Made by a program: the position numbers and the translations under genes
Shown here: positions 38,431 through 48,772 of the stretch, in pieces
Position numbering within the stretch: the stretch's first letter is position 1
Layout: every line of letters starts with the position of its first letter
Assembly: GCA_964035545.1 (NCBI GenBank)
Contig: OZ037768.1
Coordinates: 14,074,175 to 14,138,174, forward strand
Direction: 5' to 3'
DNA length: 64,000 bases
DNA from: Bugula neritina
Lineage: Eukaryota; Bryozoa; Gymnolaemata; Cheilostomatida; Bugulidae
Notes under the pieces: generated by a model
Database searches by the model: none
Told to the model about the DNA's origin: nothing
What the model saw: the letters and a program-made list of their open reading frames with translations, nothing else

Positions 38431-39925
38431 AATGATCACTACATGTCATTATGTTAATCAGTCATTGAGTATGAGCATCAGCATAATTATGGCTATAACC
38501 AATGTCATTTTCAATGTGAATGCAGTAATACCATACTACTATAAGTATAAGTAGGATAACATCAACTGTAAACCATACGATAAGACCAGCTTTAACAGTA
38601 TATCATAGTGATAATAATTGCAATAACTAAAGTTAATACGAATATCGATATTATTTAATATATATGCCAATAATAAAATTTAATATAAAACACACAATCA
38701 CAATGAAAAGCTGAATCACAATATTGTCAATATTTTAATGAGAAAATTACATTGAAATTCAATATAGATACTGACAGTCAATAATTAAATTTAATATTAA
38801 TTAATCATCAATAAAATCATTTATAATTATGATATTGATTACTATACCGATTGCGATAATTAGAATAATAATCATAATCAATTAATCAATATAAAGTAAA
38901 AATAAATGTGAATATCATAACCATTGACATTATGATTATCATTATGAATAACTAATATCAATATAAATATCATCATCATTTATTAATAATAATATGAAGG
39001 ACTAACACCTCACTATTTCATAACAGCTTCCTACCCAGAACAATACGTGATATGAAAATAACATCAAATGCTGCTCACAGACAGGCCTCATAAAGCCCTG
39101 TACTGACACCAAAGGCAAAGTCCTAAGACAGAACTGCACGTATGTGATAAAAGTATTAACTACATTTAGTGATTTAATCATTCTGTTCACCAAACGAGGC
39201 ACGTCGCTTACACTAATTTAGTGGTCTAACGTGATTGCATCTTCAAGTAAATCAAGTAAAGATTGAAATCTCAATATGAATAGTAATATTAATATAAATA
39301 TGAATATGAAATAAAATTAATTAAAATATGTAGTGCCAGCGGTACTTCAACTTGTAGTTGCAGTAATAATTACTCAGATTACACTAACTCTGTCTCTAAG
39401 ACTAATAGTAATATCAATACTAATAATAAATAATAATAGTTATAATTATTATATTTAATTTTTTTATTATAAAACATAAATTAAAATAAAAATATAAAAT
39501 TTAAATTAAATATAAAATATATCAGTTATTGTTGATGTTTTGATTATCTAGTTTAGTTTTTAAATCATCATAATTACAACGTCAAGAAACAAACACTTAA
39601 ATAGAATCCCTGTGACACTGTCAGTGTCTTTGAATAAAAAACGACATCAGAAATCACCTTTTCATTTAGTTTTGTAAACCAGCTTTTTGACTTTTAAATC
39701 AATATTGGAATCCTTGACACGAATTTTTTTTAGTCTATAATCCTAATAAACAACATTGACATGGCCCTTTTTCCTCAGCATCCTGCGTATAATATGTATC
39801 GGAGTGATGTACTTATATACCATATAACGTGCCCTTTGGTTGTGACTGGTATTATAATAGTAGAATTACCGCCCCCCCCCCCGCCCCCAAAAAAGATCGA
39901 GCGCAAGCAACGGTTTTGCGTGTGT

Positions 39926-39992
39926 TTGTGTGTGAGGGAGAGGGAGGGAGGGAGAGAGAAAGAGAGGGAGAGAGAGAGAGTGAGAGAGCACA
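39926..39992. repeat. Purine-rich GGGA/GA microsatellite
   Basis: A run of gggaggga and gagaga units on the plus strand, preceded by a C tract (39872-39890). ORFs over it are artefacts. Confidence 0.85.
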
Positions 39993-40713
39993 AGCTTGTG
40001 TGGATGCCTACGGGCTAGTATCTTCACTAAAAATAAATTTAAACCAACAAGATTTTTAGTTTGCTACTTTATTCATCTAAATGAATGTAGTGCAAACTTA
40101 TATTTTGGATACCATTGTATTCATCTTCAGAGTTGATTGAATGCTATTTAAAAGCCAGACTGTATGCGTGAAAGTGGTAAAAAGGTGGAGGGTAGGCCCT
40201 GCTGTAATTATACATATATTATATATAGGTATCTGTAATAATTATATTAATTATCATACAATATGTATGTGTCACAGATATAATAACTACAGGTTATAGT
40301 AGGCTACAGTAATTTGAATATGTATGCATTTATAGCCTCAGCCCTTCCCAAATTTTAGGTGAAGTTCCATTTATTTCTTATAACTGCATGTGTTTAGTAA
40401 AATATTATTATTAAAAACCTACTATTTGGAATATTTGTTTTATATAATTTGTGTAGCATTTGGTATAGCAGCGTTATAATTGCTGAAGGTTTCCCAGCTG
40501 TAAAAGAAAACATTTCCATTAAGTTAATGGCATGATAAAGTAACTTTTATTTGCTAGTGCTTTGAATATCTTAAACAAGTAGCCTAATCACAGCTCATCG
40601 AAAACACAACTGGTAAGTAACATACCAACCATTTATATATAAATAAATATAGCTCTGCATTTTCACAATGTATGCAAGAAGCAAATGTATGTATTTCCTC
40701 CTCATAAGCAGCA

Positions 40714-41354
<641 letters not shown>

Positions 41355-43150
41355 CAGGGATGTAGTGGTACCCATACGGTCCCATACGCCGTATGGCCTA
41401 GAAGAAAATAGACTGTTCTAGGCCATACGCCCGTATAGGCATAATTATTTTTGAAAGATGATTAGTGCACAGGATAGTTTTGGCATCCTCACTGAGAATA
41501 TCATAAATTTCGCTCACAATCTAATTTAAGTTCTTGTTATGTTAATGCTATGTGGGTGGCATGCGTGTTGCCTACTTGTGATTGTTTAGCCTGAGATTAC
41601 ACTATGAATAATATGCAGCTATCAACATTTCATCTTCTTATCTCTACTTGTTCACTGAAGCGCGAAGTGCTGCGCATTGGTGATTGCTAAGGAAAAATCT
41701 TTCATTTTCGGTGTATAAATCACTAACTTGTAGAAAATCTATGAAGGCTATTGAAAAGATCAAAAAATTTGCTATGCATAAATTTCTCAGGTTTCCGACA
41801 GTGTTTGTTCTATTCGAATACCATGCTTTCCTGCTGAGATATTTGGCAGGGATTGAAAAATAAACTTTTCAGGTAAAATTGGCTAAAAATGGGTAGATTT
41901 TTGTCTATAACTTTGCAAAAAATTATTGAAAACTCAAAAAACAGGTGCTCTGAGGAACAAGAAGATCCATGTAAAACATGGTTTTTAAATTTTAATTCTA
42001 GCACAATTAAGTGAAGTTTTATTTGGCGGGACTGAATTTTTATAATATACCAATAATGTGGCCTCAGCAAGGCAGTGACAGCTAAAAGGTTGCCCTTATC
42101 TATCTTGTGTGGACTTGCATTTTGTGAATAAGCAATGGAATTTGGAAAAAACCAACATGAAATCCAGAAATAAAATCAAAATGTCTTTAAGAAACAGTAC
42201 CAGGTGTGTAGGAGAGGGTAATGAAAATTTATCACTGAGGTCTACAGCTACTATATCCACATTTTGGTCAAGAACCTAGCGCTATTGCATGTTAATTATC
42301 AATGCAATAAGGTTTTGCAAACTGTACACCACCATAAGTAACCTTTTATATTTGATTGTACCAACGTCTGGCTTTACATTTAATCATCTTCTAGGTTAAC
42401 ACATATTAAACCTGTCAAATTTGTTCTTTTGGGGTATATTTCCTTGATGTATCCAGTGGAAGCTCAGGGGTTTTATTTCAAAACCAAGTTAACATACTCT
42501 TCTTGGGTGTGCTTTATTGTGTGTAAGGAGGTGTGGCGGTATCACCTTATGGGTTAGACTAGTACTCTAATAAACTCCAAATAGGTTTTCAACCAATTTC
42601 TGCTTGCCAGTGAGTTATCAATTCAAATTGCTCTTTATAAATAACCAACACACATTTTCTAATTAGCAATCTTCCTCTGTTCTGATCTATTATTTTTTTC
42701 TGTGCATGGCAGTGTATTAGTTATTTAAAGTAATCAGGTTGCATTTGGAGAGCACTTGTTACCTGCCTCTATCCTTCCATCTTTTTGAGATATTCAGCAA
42801 TTTTTCTGCACAGGTTGGACTTAGTGTCAGAACAAACCTAACTGCAGCTGAGTAAGACTACATTACATTACATTACAGTCAACAGGTATGAGACAAGACT
42901 GAATATTTATATAGTTTGCAGCAATGCCCAGTCGTCATGTAGCTGGTATGGTATGAAAATAATAGTGAGGTGCACATTTCAACACATATTTTTTTCAGAA
43001 GAATTATAATTCACAATGGCTTTAAATTGCATAAATTTGCATCAGAAGCGCTCTGAGGGCTTCGGCGGCCGGGGCACTGCCCCGGGCCCCGCCGGGGGCC
43101 TGGGCGGCTCCCTGGACCCCCGGCCTGAGAGTATGTTCGCCACTACATCC

Positions 43151-43153
<3 letters not shown>
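41355..43153. mobile_element. hAT-type non-autonomous DNA transposon, copy 2
   Basis: Same 14-bp CAGGGATGTAGTGG inverted ends as 22378-23633, with flanking TATATATA on both sides (consistent with an 8-bp duplication, though the site is a TA array). The first ~1.1 kb aligns with copy 1. About 550 bp near the right (42480-43030) has no counterpart there, and the right end has a GC-rich inverted stretch (43060-43115, cggggcactgccccggg). No transposase frame is present. Confidence 0.9.

Positions 43154-43226
<73 letters not shown>
43154..43226. repeat. (TA)n array
   Basis: TA repeats directly right of the hAT element, continuing as TG/TA-rich sequence to 43286. It is the other half of the array that the hAT element split. 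Confidence 0.95.
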
Positions 43227-43236
<10 letters not shown>

Positions 43237-43286
43237 ATAATATGTATAATATGTATATGTACATGTACATGTATATTTGTATGTGT

Positions 43287-43494
<208 letters not shown>

Positions 43495-43515
43495 GCATAT
43501 ATATGCATATAATAT

Positions 43516-43970
43516 TGTAGTAGTTTTGTGCACTACTAAATTGGGTGTTATTGTGTGCTGGTAATTACTGCATATCCACTGTGAGGTTATATGAAGAACC
43601 AAACTACGAGTAGTTGATCATTTAACAAGAGAATTGTATTGTTAATCAATTACGCGCGATCAAAAATCAGTATAAGTATAAAAGAGAAAAGAGTACATAG
43701 CTGAAACAGTTACATAAAGTTAACCTAGTTATCTACCACTACTGTCCAAGACTGCTGTGAGCGCCGGAAGGTATTGCTTATATATACAGAGTGGATCCTG
43801 ATTGGATGACACAAAATTCCAGCGGTGTTGTCCGTAGTTACTAATAGGGCACCGCCTAAACATGCGGCAAAGGTTTGCAGAGTTGTCGCCCTTGACGTTA
43901 GTTTCACCATAGTCTATAGAGTCATGTTTAGCAGGGGACACTGGGGGGTATACTTCCCCTAACCATTACA
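43516..43970 (-). repeat. 3' LTR, family 3
   Basis: A 455-bp LTR from TGTAGTAGTTTTGTGC to CTAACCATTACA. It is highly similar to 47054-47485. On its right it abuts a purine-rich tract in element orientation (GAGGGGTGG), the expected polypurine tract. Confidence 0.9.
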
Positions 43971-44301
43971 CCACCCCTCTAGCAGGAAGCCCACTTTCTG
44001 ATATAATCCCAAAAAAAGGTGGAGAAGTATCAGCAACCAGGAAAACCATAAAAAACAGTATTATAAAAATAGTATAAGAACATAATCATAAAAATATATT
44101 TAAAAAAATGTACTGAAAAAATTTGATTGAGATAATTGTGGCACAGCTGCAACCCACATTGTAGTCAACAACGTAGAGTCTGAGACGAGCACTAAGCAAC
44201 TGCTACCGAAAAGTCAGAAAAAAACAAGATGAAATGTTTATATACATATATAATACTAGAAGAGATGTAGCATACCCAGGTGCCAGGTGGGCGACAGGGC
44301 C

Positions 44302-45474
44302 TTACGAGGGCTTGGTTTTGTTCTTCAATCTATGTAAGGACTCCTTCAGGAGGTGCAGCTCATTGGTGGCTGCCAAAACCTGGGGAGTTAGATGATGTAG
44401 CTGGTCCTCCAAGGTGGATAATCTGTTTTCCACCTCGCGGATGGAAGTAGCAGAGGCAAGGGTGGACGTCGAAACAAGGGACGGGAAGTCTCTGCTCTTT
44501 CTCTTCTGGGATGTAGACGACATGGAATCTTGAGAATGGGACCGCTGGGCACGGTCCTGGTGTCTAGCCGGGGTAGCATTGGTGTCAAGCCGCTGCAGCA
44601 TCACTTTTGGAGACTGACGAGGGGGAGGAATCTGGCTGACTTCTTCTTCTTTCTTCTTGTATCGAGGGGGCCTGGGCACCAGTCCTTCTGTGATAGAACG
44701 AGGGGGGGGGGTTGGAAACTTGCGAGATAATCGATTTAGCTTGCTGGGATCTTGCACTAGGGGCCAGATGACGTCAAAGAATGGGGCAAACGTCTGTTTA
44801 TCCACGTCGAAGACATGGCCCTGGACAGATCTCATCGTCCACTGGTGCCGCAGTATGTAGTCATGGTGATAAGTAAACTCACCGCAGCGGCAAATAGTGG
44901 TCACAAAGTGCTGGGGCATGTGCACCTTCAACCTCCGTGGAGTTGTGAATATCTGCTGACACAAGTGACATGTTTAATTATCCAGGTCCCCTCTCACATC
45001 TAGAATCTTCTGCTCGGTAACTGCGGCTGCCCAGCATAGCCGTCGCTGAAGGATGGCTGGCAGCTTCTTTGGAGAAGAGGTGGAGTTGGTAACAGGGGCA
45101 GGAGAGGGTTGCCGCTCTGGTACTGGATCATCATCCCAGACGATGTCTGGCGACGACAGGACACCTGACGAAGCAGGTCGAGTGATATCTAGAAGAGCAG
45201 AATTAGTGTTAGATCGACATGGATCTTTACAATGTAATTCATGTGAAACTTGACTTTAAGTAGCTCGAGAGTCACAAACTCCTCTATACGACACTCGCGA
45301 GACAGATGGCAGCGATGTAGACTGACTGAAAGTCATGGATTCTAGCTCAAGATCTAACAGATCGTCGGCCATTACTATGCTTTCGTCGCCATTCACCGTT
45401 GTCAAAGTTGCCAGCAAGTCTAACTCAAATAAATTAATTGAGTCAGAGTCAGCTGACAATAAACTCATTTCCAT
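44302..45474 (-). pseudogene. ORF3 (acidic, C2H2, coiled coil), family 3, interrupted
   Basis: Two main pieces. 45256-45474 (72 aa) is the acidic N-terminal region (VNGDESIVMADDLLDLELES), matching family 1 residue by residue in places. 44302-44964, just after a stop near 44977, carries finger 1 (CHLC-x12-H-x3-H, ...RRLKVHMPQH), finger 2 with its last histidine changed (RHQWTMRS), the VMLQRLDT block and a C-terminal heptad coiled coil (REVENRLSTLEDQLHHL, then NELHLLKESLHRLKN). The frame is open through to TAA/TAG only in pieces, so this copy is broken. Its role is inferred from the intact family-1 copy. Confidence 0.7.
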
Positions 45475-45567
45475 TTTAATAAGAATACTAGATCTAGGTG
45501 GCTTACCTCTAAACTCAGTATTTGGAAGTATACTTGAACGTTATATTCAGCCCGCTGCTCCGCCCTC

Positions 45568-46271
45568 TCAAAAGTCCCTTTCGCTTTTGGATGCACAACT
45601 CCCACGCTGTTCGCGGCAACTCTCGGTAGAGCCCAGAGCTTGACTTGTTGATCTACCGTTTTGCAGGCAGTCGCAGACGAAATCTTGCAAGTAAGGCGGA
45701 GGTTGCCGCGACCGCTGACTTCTCTCCAGAAACAGCGGGGACTCCTCGGGTAGACTCGCAGGATCCACGGGGGAGCTGCCTGAACAGGGGAGCCATCACT
45801 AGCTTCTGCCTCGCCGTTTAGGGTAGGACCGTTCTCTGAAAGAGGGTCCTGACTTCCTGGCCCGGATTAGGCGCAGAGAGTAGCAAGACTAGAGTGGCTA
45901 CTGGAGGCGACGGTCTTTCCTCCGGAGAAGGAGGTGGTCGCTCGTCTGTCACCACATCCCTGTCCCGCGGCATGACCACTTTATACCCCGGTTTGTGCCG
46001 TATCTGCTCTCGCATCACTGTCTGCCTCCTGGGCTCAAGCAGCAAGAGTGCTGCATCTACCGCATCGAGGTGAGGCAAAATACGGTTTCAAGCGAACCTC
46101 ATTCTGGATAGACACCTGCCCTGAGCTTTGAATCTTGTACGTATGATTGGGCAGAGCCTCAACTACCAGGTTGGGCTCCACGAACTTGGGCTGTAACTTA
46201 GCCGCTTGTCCACGGCACCTGCGATAGTTGGCCATCCAGACCCAGTCCCCCCTGCTAGACGAGAGGCTCAT
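45568..46271 (-). pseudogene. Integrase tail and pol C-terminal linker, family 3
   Basis: Frames 46035-46271, 45818-46078 and 45568-45768 in succession give WVWMANYRRCRGQAAKLQPKFV (integrase C-terminal chromodomain-like/GPY region), then the P/E-rich linker (VVMPRDRDVVTDERP) and QPPPYLQDFVCDC. Frameshifts separate them. This is the end of pol left after the internal deletion. Confidence 0.7.
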
Positions 46272-46987
46272 CAGATTCCTCGGTCTGTATCTGCCATTGA
46301 CTCTCTTGAAACATTTTGTGTGTGGCTCTCATGCGCTCTATCAACTCCTCCACATACTCATGTACAGAGTTATCATGGTCAGGAACGCGGCTTCTGTGTA
46401 ACTGAGTAGCCAACAGATAAGCCTCACCCTCCCGCAGTGCGTCTTTGACCATCGCCACTCCCCTCGCCAGAAAGTGCTGATGGAGCCCTAGGTCATTCAC
46501 CAACTGCACAAAAGCGTTGAAGGTGTACCGCTCACGATTAACGGGTGACAGGTCACTATGCGCAATTTGCGCAAACCGTTTAACTGTGGCGGCATGTTTT
46601 TGTAGGAAGATGTGCGGGTCGCGCCGCAACCCTTGTAAGCGGACTCGGGCATCTACAGCCGAGATGCCAAATTGAGCCGTCAGGTCCTAACCCATTGGGT
46701 TTGGCCTTATCTGTCAACGCTAGCTGCAGTTGCAACAGGGCCACACGGGGTAGCCACTGGGTGACGGCTACCACGTCACTAAACTCCTGGATGAATTGTT
46801 CCACATCCTCATTGCCAGTAAAGATGAGAGCTTTCAGACAGTACCTGTAGTCAGGTAGTTCTCTGTGAGCCTCCTTGCCCGGCGGCACTGGGTTTTTAAT
46901 TTGGTTTGCGAACTCACCTTCATCTTGTCACGGAGGTTGCGCAGGTTCTTCTGCCATGGTGGGTACTCCATCGTCGTGCTCTGCCAT
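46255..46987 (-). pseudogene. Gag portion joined in frame to the integrase tail, family 3
   Basis: Starts at ATG 46987. Capsid blocks YRYCLKALIFTGNEDVEQFI (46888 on) and, after a frameshift near 46685, YTFNAFVQLVNDLGLHQHF and REGEAYLLATQLHRS are recognisable. Directly after ATQLHRS the same frame reads RVPDHDNSVHEYVEELIERM, which in family 1 lies ~3.7 kb downstream, near the end of integrase. So one deletion fused gag to the integrase tail. The TGA near 46930 and the frameshift show later decay. Confidence 0.75.
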
Positions 46988-47035
46988 TATAATCCTTATT
47001 TATTGTCCAGATAGCAGTTGCATTGCACACAATTC

Positions 47036-47052
47036 TCTCACTGCTGCCACCA
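47036..47052 (-). other. Primer binding site, family 3
   Basis: On the minus strand TGGTGGCAGCAGTGAGA follows the LTR, the same tRNA-Leu-type site as in the other families with one or two changes. Confidence 0.7.
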
Positions 47053-47053
47053 C

Positions 47054-47485
47054 TGTTGTAGTTTTGTGCATTACTAAGTTGGGTGTTATTGTGTGCTGAT
47101 AATTACTGCATATCCACTGTGAGGTTATGTGAAGAACCGAACTAGTTGATCAGTTAACAAGAGAACTGCGTTGTTAATCAATTACGCACTATCAAAAATC
47201 AGGTATAAGTATAAGAGAGAAAAGAGTACAATAGCTAAAACAGTTACATAAAGTTAACCTAGTTATCTACTACTACTGTCCATGACTGCTGTGGGCGCTG
47301 AACGGCATTGCTTATATATACAGAGTGGATCCTGATTGGATGACACAAGATTCCGGCGGTGTCATCCATAGTTACTGAGAGGGCACCGCATAGACATGTG
47401 GCAAGAGCTTGCGGAATTGTCGCCCTTGACGTTAGTTTCATTATAATCTATAGAGTCATGTTTAGCAGAGGACACGGGGGTATAC
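47054..47485 (-). repeat. 5' LTR, family 3 (main part)
   Basis: Matches 43516-43970 but stops after ...GGGGGTATAC. Its last 17 bases (ttcccctaa.aattaca) are found at 56263-56279, beyond the nested insertions. The ATAC at 47482-47485 recurs at 56259-56262 as the target duplication of the inserted LTR. Confidence 0.85.
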
Positions 47486-48174
47486 TGTTGTAGTTTTATG
47501 AATTACAACTACTTGCGGGTATTATTGCGTGATTGACTACTGCATCATTAGCGAGGTTATAACAGAACCGAGCGTGTGGATTGGAACGATATAATTATAT
47601 TAGTTACAAAAGATACAGAACAAAGAAGTTACATCAGTCAATAAAAGACAAGAGCACAATAATACAAAGGTTACCTATCTAGTTATTAGCGTGGTTCTTA
47701 ACTGCTGTGGGCGACGGCTGGCGCTGTTTATAAGTGTCAGGTCACGTGTTAGATGTCAATACTAAGCCTAGGGCCACACGGTGCGTATTTTCGCATGCGA
47801 AAATTGAAATCACAAGTAGCAAAGGTGTCTACTGTACGCGTTGAGAAAACATTTGCACTTGTCGCTCAGCATTCTCCACGCAAGTGCGAATCGTCTCTGT
47901 TGTCGTCACCTAATTGGCTTGTAGTTATTCAGCGAGCCCAATTTCTTTAGTTTAGTGCTACATTCCAGTAAATTGCGTTTTATTGAAAGCGAGTGCAATT
48001 TAAAAATGAAAGTTTTATTTATCACGCATCACTGACGCTACAGTGTGTGATAGTTTTGTGGGTTGTGAATGAAACTAGTGCTTTACATGCTTGTTATGAG
48101 AAACAAGGCGAGAAATAAGGTAGAAGGTAGATAGCTTTATTGTAGTATAGTCCGAGTGAATCAATGGTCTTTGT

Positions 48175-48219
48175 CCAGCGAGCTCCAGTAGTAGACTGAA
48201 CTATACTGGAACTCGCTGG
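48175..48219 (-). promoter_or_regulatory. Hairpin just downstream of the LTR TATA box
   Basis: CCAGCGAG at one end pairs with CTCGCTGG at the other (8 bp) and TCCAGT with ACTGGA inside (6 bp). The related LTR at 24686-24730 keeps the outer stem and has TGCAGT/ACTGCA inside, a paired C-G to G-C change. It also occurs in the 5' LTR copy at about 55760-55804. Confidence 0.65.
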
Positions 48220-48220
48220 C

Positions 48221-48230
48221 TTTTATATAC
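48221..48230 (-). promoter_or_regulatory. LTR TATA box, family 2
   Basis: On the minus strand this reads GTATATAAAA, between the palindrome array (upstream) and the hairpin (downstream). The same context occurs in the other family-2 LTR, and in shorter form at 24735-24745 and 60400-60407. Confidence 0.6.
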
Positions 48231-48257
48231 ATGCAGGACAAAGACATTCCTTTGTTT

Positions 48258-48405
48258 GCCGAGATCGGAGGCCCGAAATACCGAATATCGGCACTTCGGG
48301 AATCCGAAATGCCGAATCCGGCATTTCGGTACTTCGGTATTCCGATATGCCGAGAATCGGCATATCGGTGTTTCGGAGGACCGAAGTACCGATCTCGGCA
48401 ACAAA
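48258..48405. promoter_or_regulatory. Nested CCGA/TCGG palindrome array in the LTR U3
   Basis: About 148 bp built almost wholly from CCGAAA/TTTCGG, TGCCGA/TCGGCA and CCGATAT/ATATCGG units. The whole block begins GCCGAGATCGG and ends CCGATCTCGGC. Inner palindromes include CCGAAATGCCG...CGGCATTTCGG and CCGATATGCCG...CGGCATATCGG. It lies immediately upstream of the TATA box in element direction. Shorter related arrays are at 24770-24838 and 60427-60512. Confidence 0.85.
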
Positions 48406-48772
48406 GGACACACACACACAACATAAATTTACCACACACACCCCCCATCGGAAAGCATGCTTTCCGATAAAGAGGCGTACGCAACACAAACACACAACAG
48501 GGAATGACACGACAATAAAACACACAGTTGATAAGTAACACACACAAAAAAAACAATACGGTAACATGCAGCGACATTAATAATACAATGATAACAACAA
48601 AAAAAAACAGGGAAAATTGTGCACACACAAAAAAAACAGAGCATGAATAGGTACATACATTTCACGAAGAACTTACACACATATATAAAAAAAACAAAGA
48701 AATAAGATAGGAAAGAAAATACTATACAAATAGTCTCAGCGGCGGTCTCCAGATCGGCCCCGCTTCAGGCGC

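Larger units (their letters stand above)
48046..48436 (-). repeat. 3' LTR, family 2
   Basis: From TGTGATAG to TTACCACA. In element direction it contains the palindrome array (48258-48405), then a TATA box (48221-48230), then an inverted repeat (48175-48219). It pairs with 55630-56021. Confidence 0.95.

Noticed and set aside
48201-48628. Minus-strand ORFs over the LTR (up to 155 aa)
   Set aside because: They run through the palindrome array and the 3' untranslated part of family 2 and repeat in every frame; no domain is recognisable.
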